DNA of 64,000 nt, taken from positions 62,001-126,000 of the forward strand of contig CAWJUU010000005.1 of the NCBI GenBank assembly GCA_963846165.1, read 5' to 3'. Positions within the stretch are counted from its first letter, which is position 1; each line of letters opens with the position of its first letter. The translations under genes were made by a program, and so were the position numbers. Below the pieces are notes generated by a model. The model was not told the DNA's origin, did not search any database, and saw nothing but the letters and a program-made list of their open reading frames with translations. Below, in pieces: positions 1 through 8,411 of the stretch. The DNA is from WHSW01 sp963846165 (GTDB lineage Bacteria > Actinomycetota > Thermoleophilia > Solirubrobacterales > 70-9).

Positions 1-811
1 TGTGGCGTCCGTAACGGGTCCGCTCGGTGATGAATGCGAAGATCGCGCACAGCACGACGACGATCAGTGCCGCCAGCGGCACGCCGCGATCGGCGTTCAG
101 GATCAACACCGCGGCGATCAGCGCGCCCGCGATCAAGGCGATTCTCAGCCCGGTGACGACAAGCGCCTGCGCCTCGAGCCCGGCCAGAAGTCGACGCCGG
201 CGAGCCATCAGAAGGCTCGCCGCGTAGGCGGCGATCGCGGCGATCGCGATCGCCCAGCCGACCGCGGGCTCGAAGAAGGTCGTGGTCAGGTCGGTGATGA
301 TGCTCGGCGGCAGGTTGATCGAGCCCGTGTCGCCGAGCACGAGCAGCTGCACGCCCTGCCAGCCGAGCAGGCCGGCGAGCGTGACCACGAACGACGGAAT
401 CCCGAAGACGGTGACGAAGAAGCCGTTGAAGAGCCCGATCGCGGTGCCGACCAGGAGGCCTGCGACGAGCGCGAGCTCGGGCGCCAGGCCCTCGTTGACG
501 CTGAGCACCGCCATCACCGAGGCGGCGAGCCCGCTGACTGCGCCGACCGAGAGGTCGATCTCGCCGAGCAGCAGCACCAGTACGACCCCGATCGAGATCG
601 TCGCCACGGCGGCGATCTGAAGCGTGAGGTTCGAGAGGTTGACCGCGCTCAGGAAGCGGTCGTTGGAGAGCTGGAAGATCGTCCAGATGACCGCGATCGC
701 GATCAGCACCCGGACCGAGCCGAAGTCGGGCTGGGCGAGTCGGCGCAGCGCGCGGCCGAGCGAGAAGCCCTCCCCCTCGGGCTCGGTGGCGGTCGTCGTC
801 GCGCCGGTCAC
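1..811 (-). CDS. xylH: Xylose/ribose-type ABC transporter permease (partial, 3' end outside window)
   Basis: Membrane permease of a monosaccharide ABC importer; the gene runs off the left edge, so only the first 270 codons are present. Translation from GTG at 811 gives about eight hydrophobic segments and the loop GEIDLSVGAVSGLAAS (about residues 79-94), typical of the BPD_transp_2 family (XylH/RbsC/MglC). GAGAGG lies just upstream of the GTG. It follows the ATPase gene with a 52-bp gap and is the last visible gene of the rok-xylF-xylG-xylH series. XylH rather than RbsC is inferred from the XylF-like binding protein next door. The family is usually close to 400 residues. Confidence 0.88.
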   Translation of the reverse strand, partial: MTGATTTATEPEGEGFSLGRALRRLAQPDFGSVRVLIAIAVIWTIFQLSNDRFLSAVNLSNLTLQIAAVATISIGVVLVLLLGEIDLSVGAVSGLAASVMAVLSVNEGLAPELALVAGLLVGTAIGLFNGFFVTVFGIPSFVVTLAGLLGWQGVQLLVLGDTGSINLPPSIITDLTTTFFEPAVGWAIAIAAIAAYAASLLMARRRRLLAGLEAQALVVTGLRIALIAGALIAAVLILNADRGVPLAALIVVVLCAIFAFITERTRYGRH

Positions 812-863
812 AGCAGGCCTCTCAACGGCGGGGCGGCTCGGCTCCGCGCTGTCGCGCTCCGCC

Positions 864-1691
864 TCACAGTGGAGTCTCCTCGGTCGGCCGGCCCTGCTCG
901 CCGAACTCGGCTCCGGTGATTGCGCCGACGACCTCCTCGCGGCTGACATCGTGAGTGTCGAGCGTCGCCACCATCCGCCCGAGCCGCAGGACCGCGATCC
1001 GATCGGCGACCTCGAACACGTTGGCGAGGTTGTGGCTGATCACGACCACGCCGAGCCCGCGCTCGCGGAGGCGCTCGATCAGCTTCAGGATCTGGCCCGT
1101 CTGCACGATGCCGAGCGCCGCCGTGGGCTCATCGAGGAGCACGACCTTCGGCTCACCGAGCAACGAGCGCGCGATCGCAACCGCCTGGCGCTGGCCTCCA
1201 GAGAGCGATGCCACCTCGGTGCGGACGCTGCGCAGGGTCGTCACTCCGAGCTCGCCGAGCAGCTCGACCGACTTCTGCTCCATCGCGGTCTCGTCGAGGA
1301 CGGGCACGCCCGGAACGGTGTTCGCGACCTCCTGTCCCAAGAACAGGTTCGCGACCACGTCGAGGTTGTCGCAGAGGGCCAGGTCCTGGTAGATGGTCGC
1401 GATCCCAAGCCCGGTCGCGGCCTGCGGGCTGTCGAGGGTGACGGGCTCGCCCTCGAACCGCGCCTCGCCCTCGTCGGGCGGCTGCGCGCCCGCGATCGCC
1501 TTGATCAGGGTCGACTTGCCGGCGCCGTTGTCGCCGACGAGGCCGACCACCTCGCCGGCGTTGAGCTCGAGGTCGACATCCTTCAGCGCCTCGACCGCGC
1601 CGAAGGTCTTGCTGAAGCCTTTCAGCGCGAGGAGAGGCTTCGAGAGAGGAGCGCTTCCAGGCGCCTGCGCCGTGCTCTGGCTCTGGTTCAT
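864..1691 (-). CDS. xylG: Sugar ABC transporter ATP-binding protein, single-domain form
   Basis: Cytoplasmic ATPase that would power the sugar importer with the adjacent permease. The 275-residue protein shows Walker A GDNGAGKST (53-61), signature LSGGQRQ (163-169) and Walker B VVLLDEP (183-189). Classical XylG/RbsA proteins are about 500 residues with two ATPase cassettes; this one has a single cassette and presumably works as a homodimer, as in other actinobacterial single-cassette versions. It sits 43 bp downstream of the binding-protein gene and 52 bp upstream of the permease gene. Confidence 0.9.
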   Translation of the reverse strand: MNQSQSTAQAPGSAPLSKPLLALKGFSKTFGAVEALKDVDLELNAGEVVGLVGDNGAGKSTLIKAIAGAQPPDEGEARFEGEPVTLDSPQAATGLGIATIYQDLALCDNLDVVANLFLGQEVANTVPGVPVLDETAMEQKSVELLGELGVTTLRSVRTEVASLSGGQRQAVAIARSLLGEPKVVLLDEPTAALGIVQTGQILKLIERLRERGLGVVVISHNLANVFEVADRIAVLRLGRMVATLDTHDVSREEVVGAITGAEFGEQGRPTEETPL

Positions 1692-1734
1692 TTCCTCACC
1701 TCTCCTCGCGCTTCAGGCTATCCGTGCGAGCGCC

Positions 1735-2856
1735 CTACTGGATGCCCGCGTCCTTGCACGCCTGGGCGTACTGTCCCGTGCAGATCTCATCGACCGACCA
1801 ATAGTCGTCGGCGATGATCGTGTCCTTGACGTTGTCCTGGAACACGGGGATCGTGTCGGTGATCGCCGACGGCACCTGCTCGGTCCCGTTGTCCTCCTCG
1901 CCGTTGATCACGTCGGAGGCGGCCGGATCCTCACCGTTGACGACCGCCACGGCGAGCGTCGCGGCGTTGTCGGCGAGCGGCTTGATCGGCTTGTAGACCG
2001 TCATGAACTGCTCGCCGGCGAGGACCCGCTGGATCCCGGCCAGCTCGGCGTCCTGACCGGTGACCGGGATCGTCGAGGGGTCGATTCCGGCGCCCTTCAG
2101 CGCCGCGATCGCACCACCGGCGGTGCCGTCGTTGGCCGCGAGGACGCCGTAGAAGCCGTCCTTGCCGAGCGCCGTGATCGCCTGATCCATCTCCTTCTGG
2201 GCGTTCTCGGGCAGCCAGTCGGGCGTGTCGTACTCCTGGGCGACCTCAATGCCCTTGTCCGTGAACACCGACGCTGCGCCCTCCTTGAACAACTTCGCGT
2301 TGTTGTCCTTCGGGTCGCCGTTGATCTGCACGATCGGACCGGTCGGGTTGCCGTCCTCCTTGAGCTTCTGCGCCAGCGCCTCGCCCTGCTGCTTGCCGAC
2401 CTCCGGGCTGTTGAACTCGGCATATGCATCGAGATCGGCCTCGAGGATCAGCCGGTCATAGCTGATCACCGGGATGTCGGCCTGCTGGGCGCGGGTGACC
2501 ATTCCCGCCGCCGAGGTCGAGTCGACCGGATCGAGGACGAGCACGTCGACGCCCTCGGTCACCGCGGCCTCGACCTGCTGCTGCTGCTTCGCCGGGTCCT
2601 GGTCGGCGTTCTGGTAGAAGATCTCGCAGTCGGGACAGAGCTCGGAGACCTTCGCCTCGAACAACGGCTTGTCCTGCGTCTCGTAGCGGGCCGTCTGCGT
2701 CTCCGGCAGCAGGAAGCCGATCGTTCCGCTGCCTCCCGAGCCGCCACTGTCGCTGGTCGACTCGTCGTCGTCGCTGCCGCAGGCGCCGATCGCGAACACG
2801 GCAGCGAGCCCGGCGATCGTCAACAGCAACAGCCGCAGTTGCCTGGTCACAATCAT
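1735..2856 (-). CDS. xylF: D-xylose-type periplasmic-binding lipoprotein
   Basis: Extracellular sugar-binding lipoprotein of 373 residues. The N-terminus is a lipoprotein signal: basic MIVTRQLR, a hydrophobic stretch, then the lipobox AIGAC (Cys at about residue 26), followed by a Ser/Gly/Asp linker. The mature part follows the Peripla_BP_4 fold; GFLLPE, the YDRL motif and the late DVINGEED region are characteristic of XylF-type proteins. It is the first transporter gene after the ROK regulator (100-bp gap), so ligand-responsive regulation by that protein is likely. Xylose as ligand is inferred from family resemblance. Confidence 0.88.
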   Translation of the reverse strand: MIVTRQLRLLLLTIAGLAAVFAIGACGSDDDESTSDSGGSGGSGTIGFLLPETQTARYETQDKPLFEAKVSELCPDCEIFYQNADQDPAKQQQQVEAAVTEGVDVLVLDPVDSTSAAGMVTRAQQADIPVISYDRLILEADLDAYAEFNSPEVGKQQGEALAQKLKEDGNPTGPIVQINGDPKDNNAKLFKEGAASVFTDKGIEVAQEYDTPDWLPENAQKEMDQAITALGKDGFYGVLAANDGTAGGAIAALKGAGIDPSTIPVTGQDAELAGIQRVLAGEQFMTVYKPIKPLADNAATLAVAVVNGEDPAASDVINGEEDNGTEQVPSAITDTIPVFQDNVKDTIIADDYWSVDEICTGQYAQACKDAGIQ

Positions 2857-2956
2857 GAGCGGGTTCCTCCTCTTGTCCTGACTACCGATTCCATCTTCGA
2901 TTCCTTCCTCTCTCGCGCTCCGCTTCGGTGCGCTCGTTATTCGCCTTCCACGCTAT

Positions 2957-4138
2957 TCATGCCGCCTCGCTCAAGAGCTCGGAGCGGGCGAACCGATCCG
3001 ACTCGTGCATCACCAGCGCCAGCGCCCCGAGCATCTCGGCGCGCTCGCCGAGCACTCCGGTGACGATCTCGAGGTCGCCGACCGCGGTCGGGACCGCATT
3101 GCGCCGCACCACCTCACGCAGGGGCGCCAGCAGAACCTCCCCCGCCGCGCTGAGATCGCCGCCGACGATCACGCACTCCGGATTGAGGATGTTGCAGAGG
3201 TTCGCGACCGCGACCCCGATCGCCCTCCCGGCGTCGCCGACCAGGCGCTGGGCGGCGGCGTCGCCGTCGGCGCAGAGCTCGAGCAGGCGCCTGGTCGAGA
3301 TCTCCTCACGCCGGCTCGTGCTCAACAGGTCGGCGATCGCCCGCGACGAGGCGAGCGTCTCCAGACAGCCGCGGTTGCCGCAGCGACATACCGGGCCGCC
3401 CTCGGTGAGCAGGGTATGGCCGATCTCACCCGCGGTCCCTCCGACGCCGTGCTGGAGCCGGCCGTTGGAGATCAGCCCGGCGCCGATCCCCGACGAAACC
3501 TTGATGTAGGCGACCTCGGACCTTCCCTTCGCCGCACCCCAGACGAGCTCGGCGAGCGCGCCCAGGTTGGCGTCGTTGTCGACCTCGACCGGCAGCCCGA
3601 GCCGCGCGCTCGCCTCGCCGGCGGCGTCGACGCCAACCCAGCCCGGGAGGATCGAAGACGCCTGCACCGATCCGGTGGCGCTGTCGATCGGCGCCGGCAG
3701 TCCCATCCCGACTCCGATCACGCGCTCGCGCTTGGCACCCGCCTCGGAGAGCACCTGCTCGACGAAGTCCGCGGCCGTGGCGAGGCCCTCCTCTGAGGAG
3801 TGATCGACGTCCATCTCGCACCAGGTCTCGGCGAGCACGGTGTGGGAGAGGTCGGAGACGGCGACCCGGAGGTGGCGGTGGCCGAAGTCGATCCCGAGCG
3901 CCAGGCCCGCGGACGGGTTCAACGACACCATCACCGGCGGTCTACCGGCATGCGCCTCGCCGCTCGGCTGGCCATCGCGCTCGCCCGCCAGGCCCGACTC
4001 GAGCAGGTCGCCGACGATGGTCGAGATCGTCGAGCGCGAGAGGCCGGTGATCCGGGCGAGCTCTGCGCGGCTGGCGACGCCGCGCTCGCGCAGGGCGTCG
4101 ATCACGCGCTTGCGGTTGCCCTCCCTCAGGGAGGCCAA
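2957..4138 (-). CDS. ROK-family transcriptional regulator (XylR/NagC type)
   Basis: Sugar-responsive repressor: an N-terminal winged HTH (residues about 8-55, with LARITGLSRSTIS as recognition region) followed by a ROK sugar-kinase-like domain. The ROK zinc motif is complete (CRCGNRGCLET), as is the ATP/sugar-site segment GIDFGHRH. I choose the TTG at 4138 because AGGAGGAG lies 7 nt upstream. A longer frame begins at TTG 4195, but that codon forms part of a TTGACA promoter-like element and has no ribosome site. It precedes xylFGH on the same strand and probably controls them and itself. Confidence 0.88.
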   Translation of the reverse strand: MASLREGNRKRVIDALRERGVASRAELARITGLSRSTISTIVGDLLESGLAGERDGQPSGEAHAGRPPVMVSLNPSAGLALGIDFGHRHLRVAVSDLSHTVLAETWCEMDVDHSSEEGLATAADFVEQVLSEAGAKRERVIGVGMGLPAPIDSATGSVQASSILPGWVGVDAAGEASARLGLPVEVDNDANLGALAELVWGAAKGRSEVAYIKVSSGIGAGLISNGRLQHGVGGTAGEIGHTLLTEGGPVCRCGNRGCLETLASSRAIADLLSTSRREEISTRRLLELCADGDAAAQRLVGDAGRAIGVAVANLCNILNPECVIVGGDLSAAGEVLLAPLREVVRRNAVPTAVGDLEIVTGVLGERAEMLGALALVMHESDRFARSELLSEAA

Positions 4139-4159
4139 CGAGCCACTCCTCCTCCTCAC

Positions 4160-4195
4160 AGCGCGAATCCATTCACACCGAGGCATATTTGTCAA
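4160..4195 (-). promoter_or_regulatory. Putative promoter of the rok-xyl operon
   Basis: On the minus strand a perfect TTGACA occupies 4195-4190. About 17 nt downstream there is only a weak -10 candidate (ATGGAT/TGGATT). The surrounding 4170-4250 stretch is AT-rich compared with the rest of the window. Transcription from here would begin about 20-25 nt before the TTG start chosen for the ROK gene. No convincing operator palindrome was found. Confidence 0.3.
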
Positions 4196-4327
4196 GTCTT
4201 AGATCAAAATAAGCTGCCTAAGTGCGATGTTATGTGCGGATTAAGGCCAAACCACTGCTTGAACCATGTGCGGTTCAGCACGAGTTTCGTTTTGGATCCG
4301 GCGAAAGCTCGCCCGTCAGGAAGGAGC

Positions 4328-4564
4328 TCAAGCCGGAGCCGCCTCGCCCTCGACCGCGGCGCCGATCGGGGCCGGGCGGGGTGTCGCCGACGGGACCACG
4401 ACGTCGATCGGCCCCGCGTCGGCGGGCTGCGAGCGGCGCAGCAGGGCGACGTGCGGGGTATCGGGAAAGCCGTGCAGCAAGACCACCAGCGGCCCCTCCC
4501 CGGAGGCGGCGAAGACGAACTCCTGTCCGTCCTCGGTCGTCGCCCGTGACCACCGCTCGGCCAT
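4328..4564 (-). pseudogene. Remnant of an alpha/beta-hydrolase gene (5' part only)
   Basis: A 78-codon frame begins with residues typical of the N-terminus of an epoxide-hydrolase-like alpha/beta hydrolase, including GEGPLVVLLHGFPDTPH, the strand and oxyanion turn of that fold. After about residue 45 the similarity fades into a Pro/Ala-rich tail that ends at a stop. No nucleophile elbow (GxSxG) or later catalytic residues occur in any frame, whereas the intact family is about 280 residues. I read it as a truncated relic. It and its flanks fill the gap between the ROK gene and the PepSY-like gene. Confidence 0.5.
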
Positions 4565-4664
4565 CGGCGCATCCTATGCGCCCCCTGCTGCCCGGATGCT
4601 CATCGCTGTCTCATCTCGCCTCCGTACAACCCCGGGCACAGAGAACCCCAGACAGGAGGCAGGA

Positions 4665-5006
4665 ATGACCAAGCGGAACAAGATCATCGTCGTCGGCGCG
4701 TCGACGCTCGCACTCGCCGCGGGCGGCGCCGCAATCGCGGGTGCCGCCGGAGGTGGCGAGGATCAGGCCGAGGGCCCCGATGTCGCGATCAGCGGCAACG
4801 CCCTCGACCAGGCGAGCGCTGCCGCACTCGAGCACACCGGCGGTGGCACCGTCTCGGGCACCGAGGTCGGCGACGAGGAGAGCTACTACGAGGTCGAGGT
4901 GACCCTCGACGACGGGAGCCAGGTCGACGTCCAGCTCGACCGCGGCTTCTCGGTCGTCGGCGACGAGGCCGACGCCGCCGGGGAGGACGAAGCCGGCGAG
5001 CAGTGA
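4665..5006 (+). CDS. Small exported PepSY-like acidic protein
   Basis: A 113-residue protein with a cleavable signal (MTKRNK followed by a hydrophobic Ala/Val/Gly segment to about residue 27) and one PepSY-like unit: an alpha-helical DQASAAALEHTGGG segment, then YYEVEVTLDDGSQVDVQLD, the conserved strand-turn-strand of PepSY repeats. The C-terminus is Asp/Glu-rich. PepSY units are generally thought to inhibit or modulate extracellular peptidases; the target here is unknown. AGGAGG lies 7 nt before the ATG. It appears monocistronic, with a strong hairpin immediately downstream. Confidence 0.75.
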   Translation: MTKRNKIIVVGASTLALAAGGAAIAGAAGGGEDQAEGPDVAISGNALDQASAAALEHTGGGTVSGTEVGDEESYYEVEVTLDDGSQVDVQLDRGFSVVGDEADAAGEDEAGEQ

Positions 5007-5046
5007 TTCGCTCCCGGGCGACCGGGAACCGGACACGAGTAGGCGA

Positions 5047-5076
5047 GAGCCCGTCCCGGGAAGCCGGGGCGGGCTC
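5047..5076 (+). terminator. Strong hairpin, likely terminator of the PepSY-like gene
   Basis: A 13-bp stem (arms 5047-5059 and 5064-5076, one G-U pair) with a 4-nt GAAG loop begins 40 bp after the stop codon. It is followed by only a short T-containing stretch (GTCGTTATT), so it is a terminator-like hairpin rather than a canonical one. Confidence 0.65.
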
Positions 5077-5141
5077 GTCGTTATTCGACTGAGGACTCAG
5101 GTCTCTCCCATTCTTTTCTAGTCTTGGAAATCCTGTAAGCT

Positions 5142-5444
5142 ATGTCAGGAATGACCGATTGGAGATTCCTCACCAACCATGCTCAGGTGCTGCTCTGCAT
5201 AGCTGCGGACCCCGGCGTACGGCTGAGGGACATCGCCGGGTCGGTGGGGATCACCGAGCGCACCACGCACCGGATCGTCGACGAGCTCGTTGAGGGCGGC
5301 TACGTGTCGCGCGAGCGAACCGGCCGGCGAAACCACTACGACCTCCAGGAGCACCTCCCGCTTCGCGACCCTCTGCTTCGCGATCGCAAGCTCGCCGACC
5401 TGGTCAAGCTCCTGACTCGAGCACCGGCCCGCCAAGAGTCATGA
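5142..5444 (+). CDS. Small winged-helix regulator (MarR/ArsR-like)
   Basis: A 100-residue DNA-binding protein. Residues about 12-75 form a winged helix: VRLRDIAGSVGITERTTHRIV carries helices 2-3 (recognition helix ITERTTHRIVDEL) and YVSRERTGRRNHYDL is the wing. There is no effector domain, so it may sense through dimerisation or act constitutively. Two ATG codons (5142, 5151) are possible starts. It overlaps the next gene by 4 bp (ATGA) and so heads a tightly coupled operon. Confidence 0.75.
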   Translation: MSGMTDWRFLTNHAQVLLCIAADPGVRLRDIAGSVGITERTTHRIVDELVEGGYVSRERTGRRNHYDLQEHLPLRDPLLRDRKLADLVKLLTRAPARQES

Positions 5445-5704
5445 ACCCGCCGTCCGGCGGATCTCCGAGCGCCGAGTTCTTGAGGGTCCAGGCCGAAGCG
5501 AGATACGCGCGCGAGCGCTACCAGCTCTACAAGGCGAGGACTCACGGGCCGCGGGCCACCGATCCGGCCCGCCTGCGCGAGCTCGAGCGCACCTGCGAGC
5601 GGGCCGAGAGCCGGCTGCGCAGGGTGAAAGCGACGCTGGGGGCCTCGAGCAGGACCGAAAACACGACGTTGAGCAGAACCGAAAACATCGAGAGGAACCT
5701 ATGA
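5441..5704 (+). CDS. Small charged alpha-helical protein of unknown function
   Basis: An 87-residue protein I do not recognise. It is rich in Arg, Glu and Ala, with a predicted long helix from residue 11 to 68 (heptad-like RLRELERTCERAESRLRRVK), so a coiled coil is plausible. It has no signal or membrane segment. It is coupled by ATGA overlaps to the wHTH gene before and the small HTH-like gene after. A short imperfect repeat near its 3' end encodes SRTEN twice. Confidence 0.65.
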   Translation: MNPPSGGSPSAEFLRVQAEARYARERYQLYKARTHGPRATDPARLRELERTCERAESRLRRVKATLGASSRTENTTLSRTENIERNL

Positions 5705-5910
5705 CCGAAACGATCACAGCCGACCAGGTGGTCGGCGCAGCACGCGAACTCGACCAAGCCGAGTTCAGCCGCGGCGACCTGGCCGCGAAGCTGGGCGTCG
5801 AGAAGCCCGATCTGAAGAAGGGCTTCAGGGAGGCACGCCAGTCGGGACGACTTGAGAAGGTCCGCGACGACGAGGAGAACACCGGCTACTTCCGCCTCAC
5901 GGACGGCTAA
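5701..5910 (+). CDS. Small winged-helix-like protein
   Basis: A 69-residue protein resembling a minimal winged helix: FSRGDLAAKLGVEKPDLKKG looks like helix-turn-helix, and RLEKVRDDEENTGYFRLT like a wing ending in the usual hydrophobic strand. It is the third of three ATGA-coupled small genes, and only 9 bp separate it from the membrane-protein gene downstream. A regulatory or accessory role for that operon is an inference. Confidence 0.65.
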   Translation: MTETITADQVVGAARELDQAEFSRGDLAAKLGVEKPDLKKGFREARQSGRLEKVRDDEENTGYFRLTDG

Positions 5911-5919
5911 AACGGCACG

Positions 5920-6837
5920 ATGCGGGGGCTGCGCGACTGGCTCAGGGCTCACCCGGCGGCGGTAACCGTCACCGGGAGCCTGATCGTCGCGGCGGCGCTC
6001 GTGATCGGGCTCTGGGACAAACGCGATCAGTTCGGCGCCGCGGTCGAGAGCGCCTCGCTGCTGATCCTCGGCGCCGCAATCGTGCTCCAGGTGATCTGGC
6101 TGATCGCCCGCAGCGAGGCCTGGCACGTCTGCGTCGACGCCGCGGGTGGCAACGTCAATCGCCGCCGGCTGTACCGCGCCGCGAGCCTCGGCTATCTCGG
6201 GAACCTGTTCAACAGCAACTTCGGCCTCGCCGTGCGGATCGCCGCCCTGCGCCGCTCGGCGCCGACCGACAGCCCGCGTCCATCCGTGCTCGTTGCCGCC
6301 GAGTTGCCGATCCTCGTCGTCGAGGGCGCGCTCTGCGCGGTGATGTCGTTCACGCTCGTCGGGCCGCTGGGCATCCCCTGGTGGGTCCCGCTGGTCTGCT
6401 TCGCCGTCGCCCTGGGCGTGATCGGCGGGCTGACGCGGCTCGTGCGCGATCGGCGCCAGGGATTCTGGAAGGGCCTCGCGGTGATGCGCGGGCTGCGGGG
6501 CCGCAACGCGATCATCGGCCTGGTGATCTTCGCCGTCAGCGCCCAGGTGGCGCGCAACTGGCTCGTGCTCGAAGGGATCGGCGTCGAGGTCTCGCTCTTC
6601 GACGCGGTCGCGCTGCTGATCGGGGCCGCCGTCGTTGGTCTATTGCCGATCGGCCCGAGCCTCGGCGCGGCGACCGCGGTCCTGATCCTGGGCGCAAACG
6701 GCGTCGCCGCCGTGGCCGCGGCCGGAGCCCTGCTCACGGCGACGGCGGCGGTTGGAGCCCTCTGCTTCGCTTCCTGGGCACTGGTCGATCGCATGCGCTC
6801 CTCCGGCGCGCCCGCGGTGGCGCCGGCGTCGCCCTGA
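5920..6837 (+). CDS. LPG-synthase-like transmembrane protein (UPF0104 type)
   Basis: A 305-residue integral membrane protein with about eight hydrophobic segments. The pattern SEAWHVCVDAAGG ... LYRAASLGYLGNLFN ... R(I)AALRR is that of the flippase-like lysylphosphatidylglycerol synthase TM domain family, members of which move or modify lipids. There is no C-terminal aminoacyl-transferase domain, so it is not a full MprF. It lies 9 bp behind three coupled small genes and is probably cotranscribed with them. Substrate unknown. Confidence 0.75.
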   Translation: MRGLRDWLRAHPAAVTVTGSLIVAAALVIGLWDKRDQFGAAVESASLLILGAAIVLQVIWLIARSEAWHVCVDAAGGNVNRRRLYRAASLGYLGNLFNSNFGLAVRIAALRRSAPTDSPRPSVLVAAELPILVVEGALCAVMSFTLVGPLGIPWWVPLVCFAVALGVIGGLTRLVRDRRQGFWKGLAVMRGLRGRNAIIGLVIFAVSAQVARNWLVLEGIGVEVSLFDAVALLIGAAVVGLLPIGPSLGAATAVLILGANGVAAVAAAGALLTATAAVGALCFASWALVDRMRSSGAPAVAPASP

Positions 6838-6928
6838 GAGACTGCGATCCGGCCGGAGCACCGGTGACGCCCGCGTGAGCCAGCCAACGCGAGCCCGAAA
6901 CCCCGTGAGATGATGGAGCCGCAACGCG

Positions 6929-8248
6929 ATGCGAGCTGACGTGGTCATCGTCGGAGCGGGACTGGCCGGCCTGTCCGCCGCCCGTGACCTTGCCTCGGGA
7001 GGCGCGGACGTCGTCGTCGTGGAGGCCCGCGGCCGCGCCGGCGGCCGGGTCGAGCAGACGCGGCTCGGAGACGGGCGCCTGGTGCAGCTCGGCGGCGAGC
7101 TAACCGGCGATTTCCACACCGCCTACCGCGGGCTGGTCGCCGAGCTCGGGCTGACGATCATTCCGGGCTTCGGCGCCCAGACCGCGGGCGTGGAGGTCAC
7201 CCTGCTCGCCGACGAGCGGGTGGTCGGAAACGACTGGCCCTGGTTCAGCGACGCCGACCGCGCCAGCTACGAAGCGGTCGAGGCCGAGTTCGGCAAGCTG
7301 GCGGCCACCGTCGACCCCGACGACCCCTGGTCGCACCCCGACGCCGATCGCCTCGACCGGGTCTCGGTCGGGACCTGGATGCGCTCGGCAGGCGCGACGC
7401 AGAACGCGGTCCGCGCGCGCGAGCTCGCGATGCTCGCGCTCTCCGCCGAATCGGTCGAGCGGACATCGCTGCTTTCGGACCTGCGCAAGGAGGCGGCCGC
7501 CGGCGGGAAGGGCTTCTACGACTACTCGCTCTGGGAGTCCGGGATCGTGGCCGAGGGCTCGGCGACGGTGGCGCTGCGGATGGCGGCCGAGCTCGAGGAC
7601 CGGATCCACTACTCCACCCCGGCGACCCGGATCGCGATCTCGAGCGCCGGCTGCGCGGTAGAGACCGCGACCGGGGAGCGCTTCGAGTGCGACGCCGTGG
7701 TCAGCGCGGTCCCGGTCGGGCCGCTGCGTCGAATCGCGATCGACGGGGTGTCCGCGGAGCGGATCGACTCGCTCGACCGCCAGCGGCACGCGCTCGCCGC
7801 CAAGGTCTGCTTCTCCTACCCGGACTCGTTCTGGGAGGCCGACGGCCTCAGCGGCACGGCCTACATGGAGACCGCGATGATCGGCGGCACCTGGGAGCAG
7901 CGCGACGGCATCCTGTCGACGCTGATCCCGCCCGAACGCCTCGCGGCCTTCCTCACCACCTCGCCGCGGACCGTGGAGGCGGAGCTCACGGGCGAGATCG
8001 TGGCGGCGCTCGGCGAGCGGGCGCGCGATCCGATCGCCGTCCACGTGCGCCGCTGGGGGGTCGACCCGTGGACCTTGGGCTACATCACCGGCTGGCGGCC
8101 CGGCGACGTGATGGCGGTCGGGCCGCTGCACGGCACCCACGAGCCGCCCTTCTACGTCTGCGGCTCGGACCAGTGGGTCTGCGGCTACATGGAGGGGGCG
8201 GTAAGGACCGGCCGCGCGGCCGCCGCCGAGGCACTCGGCCGGGGCTGA
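6929..8248 (+). CDS. Flavin-containing amine oxidase family protein
   Basis: A 439-residue FAD enzyme. The N-terminal dinucleotide fold (VVIVGAGLAGLSAARDL, residues about 4-20) is followed by VVVEARGRAGGRV (residues 33-45), the hallmark of the monoamine oxidase/phytoene desaturase superfamily. Near the C-terminus is GYMEGAVRTGRAAA, the usual FAD-binding end of amine oxidases. The conserved Trp-Gly region (HVRRWGVDPWTLGYITG) is also present. It oxidises an amine or related substrate that cannot be named from sequence. It appears monocistronic. Confidence 0.85.
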   Translation: MRADVVIVGAGLAGLSAARDLASGGADVVVVEARGRAGGRVEQTRLGDGRLVQLGGELTGDFHTAYRGLVAELGLTIIPGFGAQTAGVEVTLLADERVVGNDWPWFSDADRASYEAVEAEFGKLAATVDPDDPWSHPDADRLDRVSVGTWMRSAGATQNAVRARELAMLALSAESVERTSLLSDLRKEAAAGGKGFYDYSLWESGIVAEGSATVALRMAAELEDRIHYSTPATRIAISSAGCAVETATGERFECDAVVSAVPVGPLRRIAIDGVSAERIDSLDRQRHALAAKVCFSYPDSFWEADGLSGTAYMETAMIGGTWEQRDGILSTLIPPERLAAFLTTSPRTVEAELTGEIVAALGERARDPIAVHVRRWGVDPWTLGYITGWRPGDVMAVGPLHGTHEPPFYVCGSDQWVCGYMEGAVRTGRAAAAEALGRG

Positions 8249-8411
8249 CCCGGTCGGCGCCACCCGGACCTCTTCGAACTATCCGCTGCTTGCGGATTCG
8301 CGGATTCGGGACCGGCGCGGTGCCTGTCCGCCGTGGTTAGGCTCGCACGCGCTCCAGAGAGGAGCGTGCGCAGAAGCCGCGTCAGCATTTCGTCGAAGGA
8401 GAGGGAGGACC

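Noticed and set aside
231..260. Cluster of GCGATCGC-type palindromes
   Set aside because: The motif recurs across coding regions of the window as Ala-Ile-Ala/Ile-Ala codons and is not confined to noncoding DNA.
2..919. Plus-strand open frame at the left edge
   Set aside because: It is antisense to the permease, whose membrane helices and family loop are clear on the minus strand.
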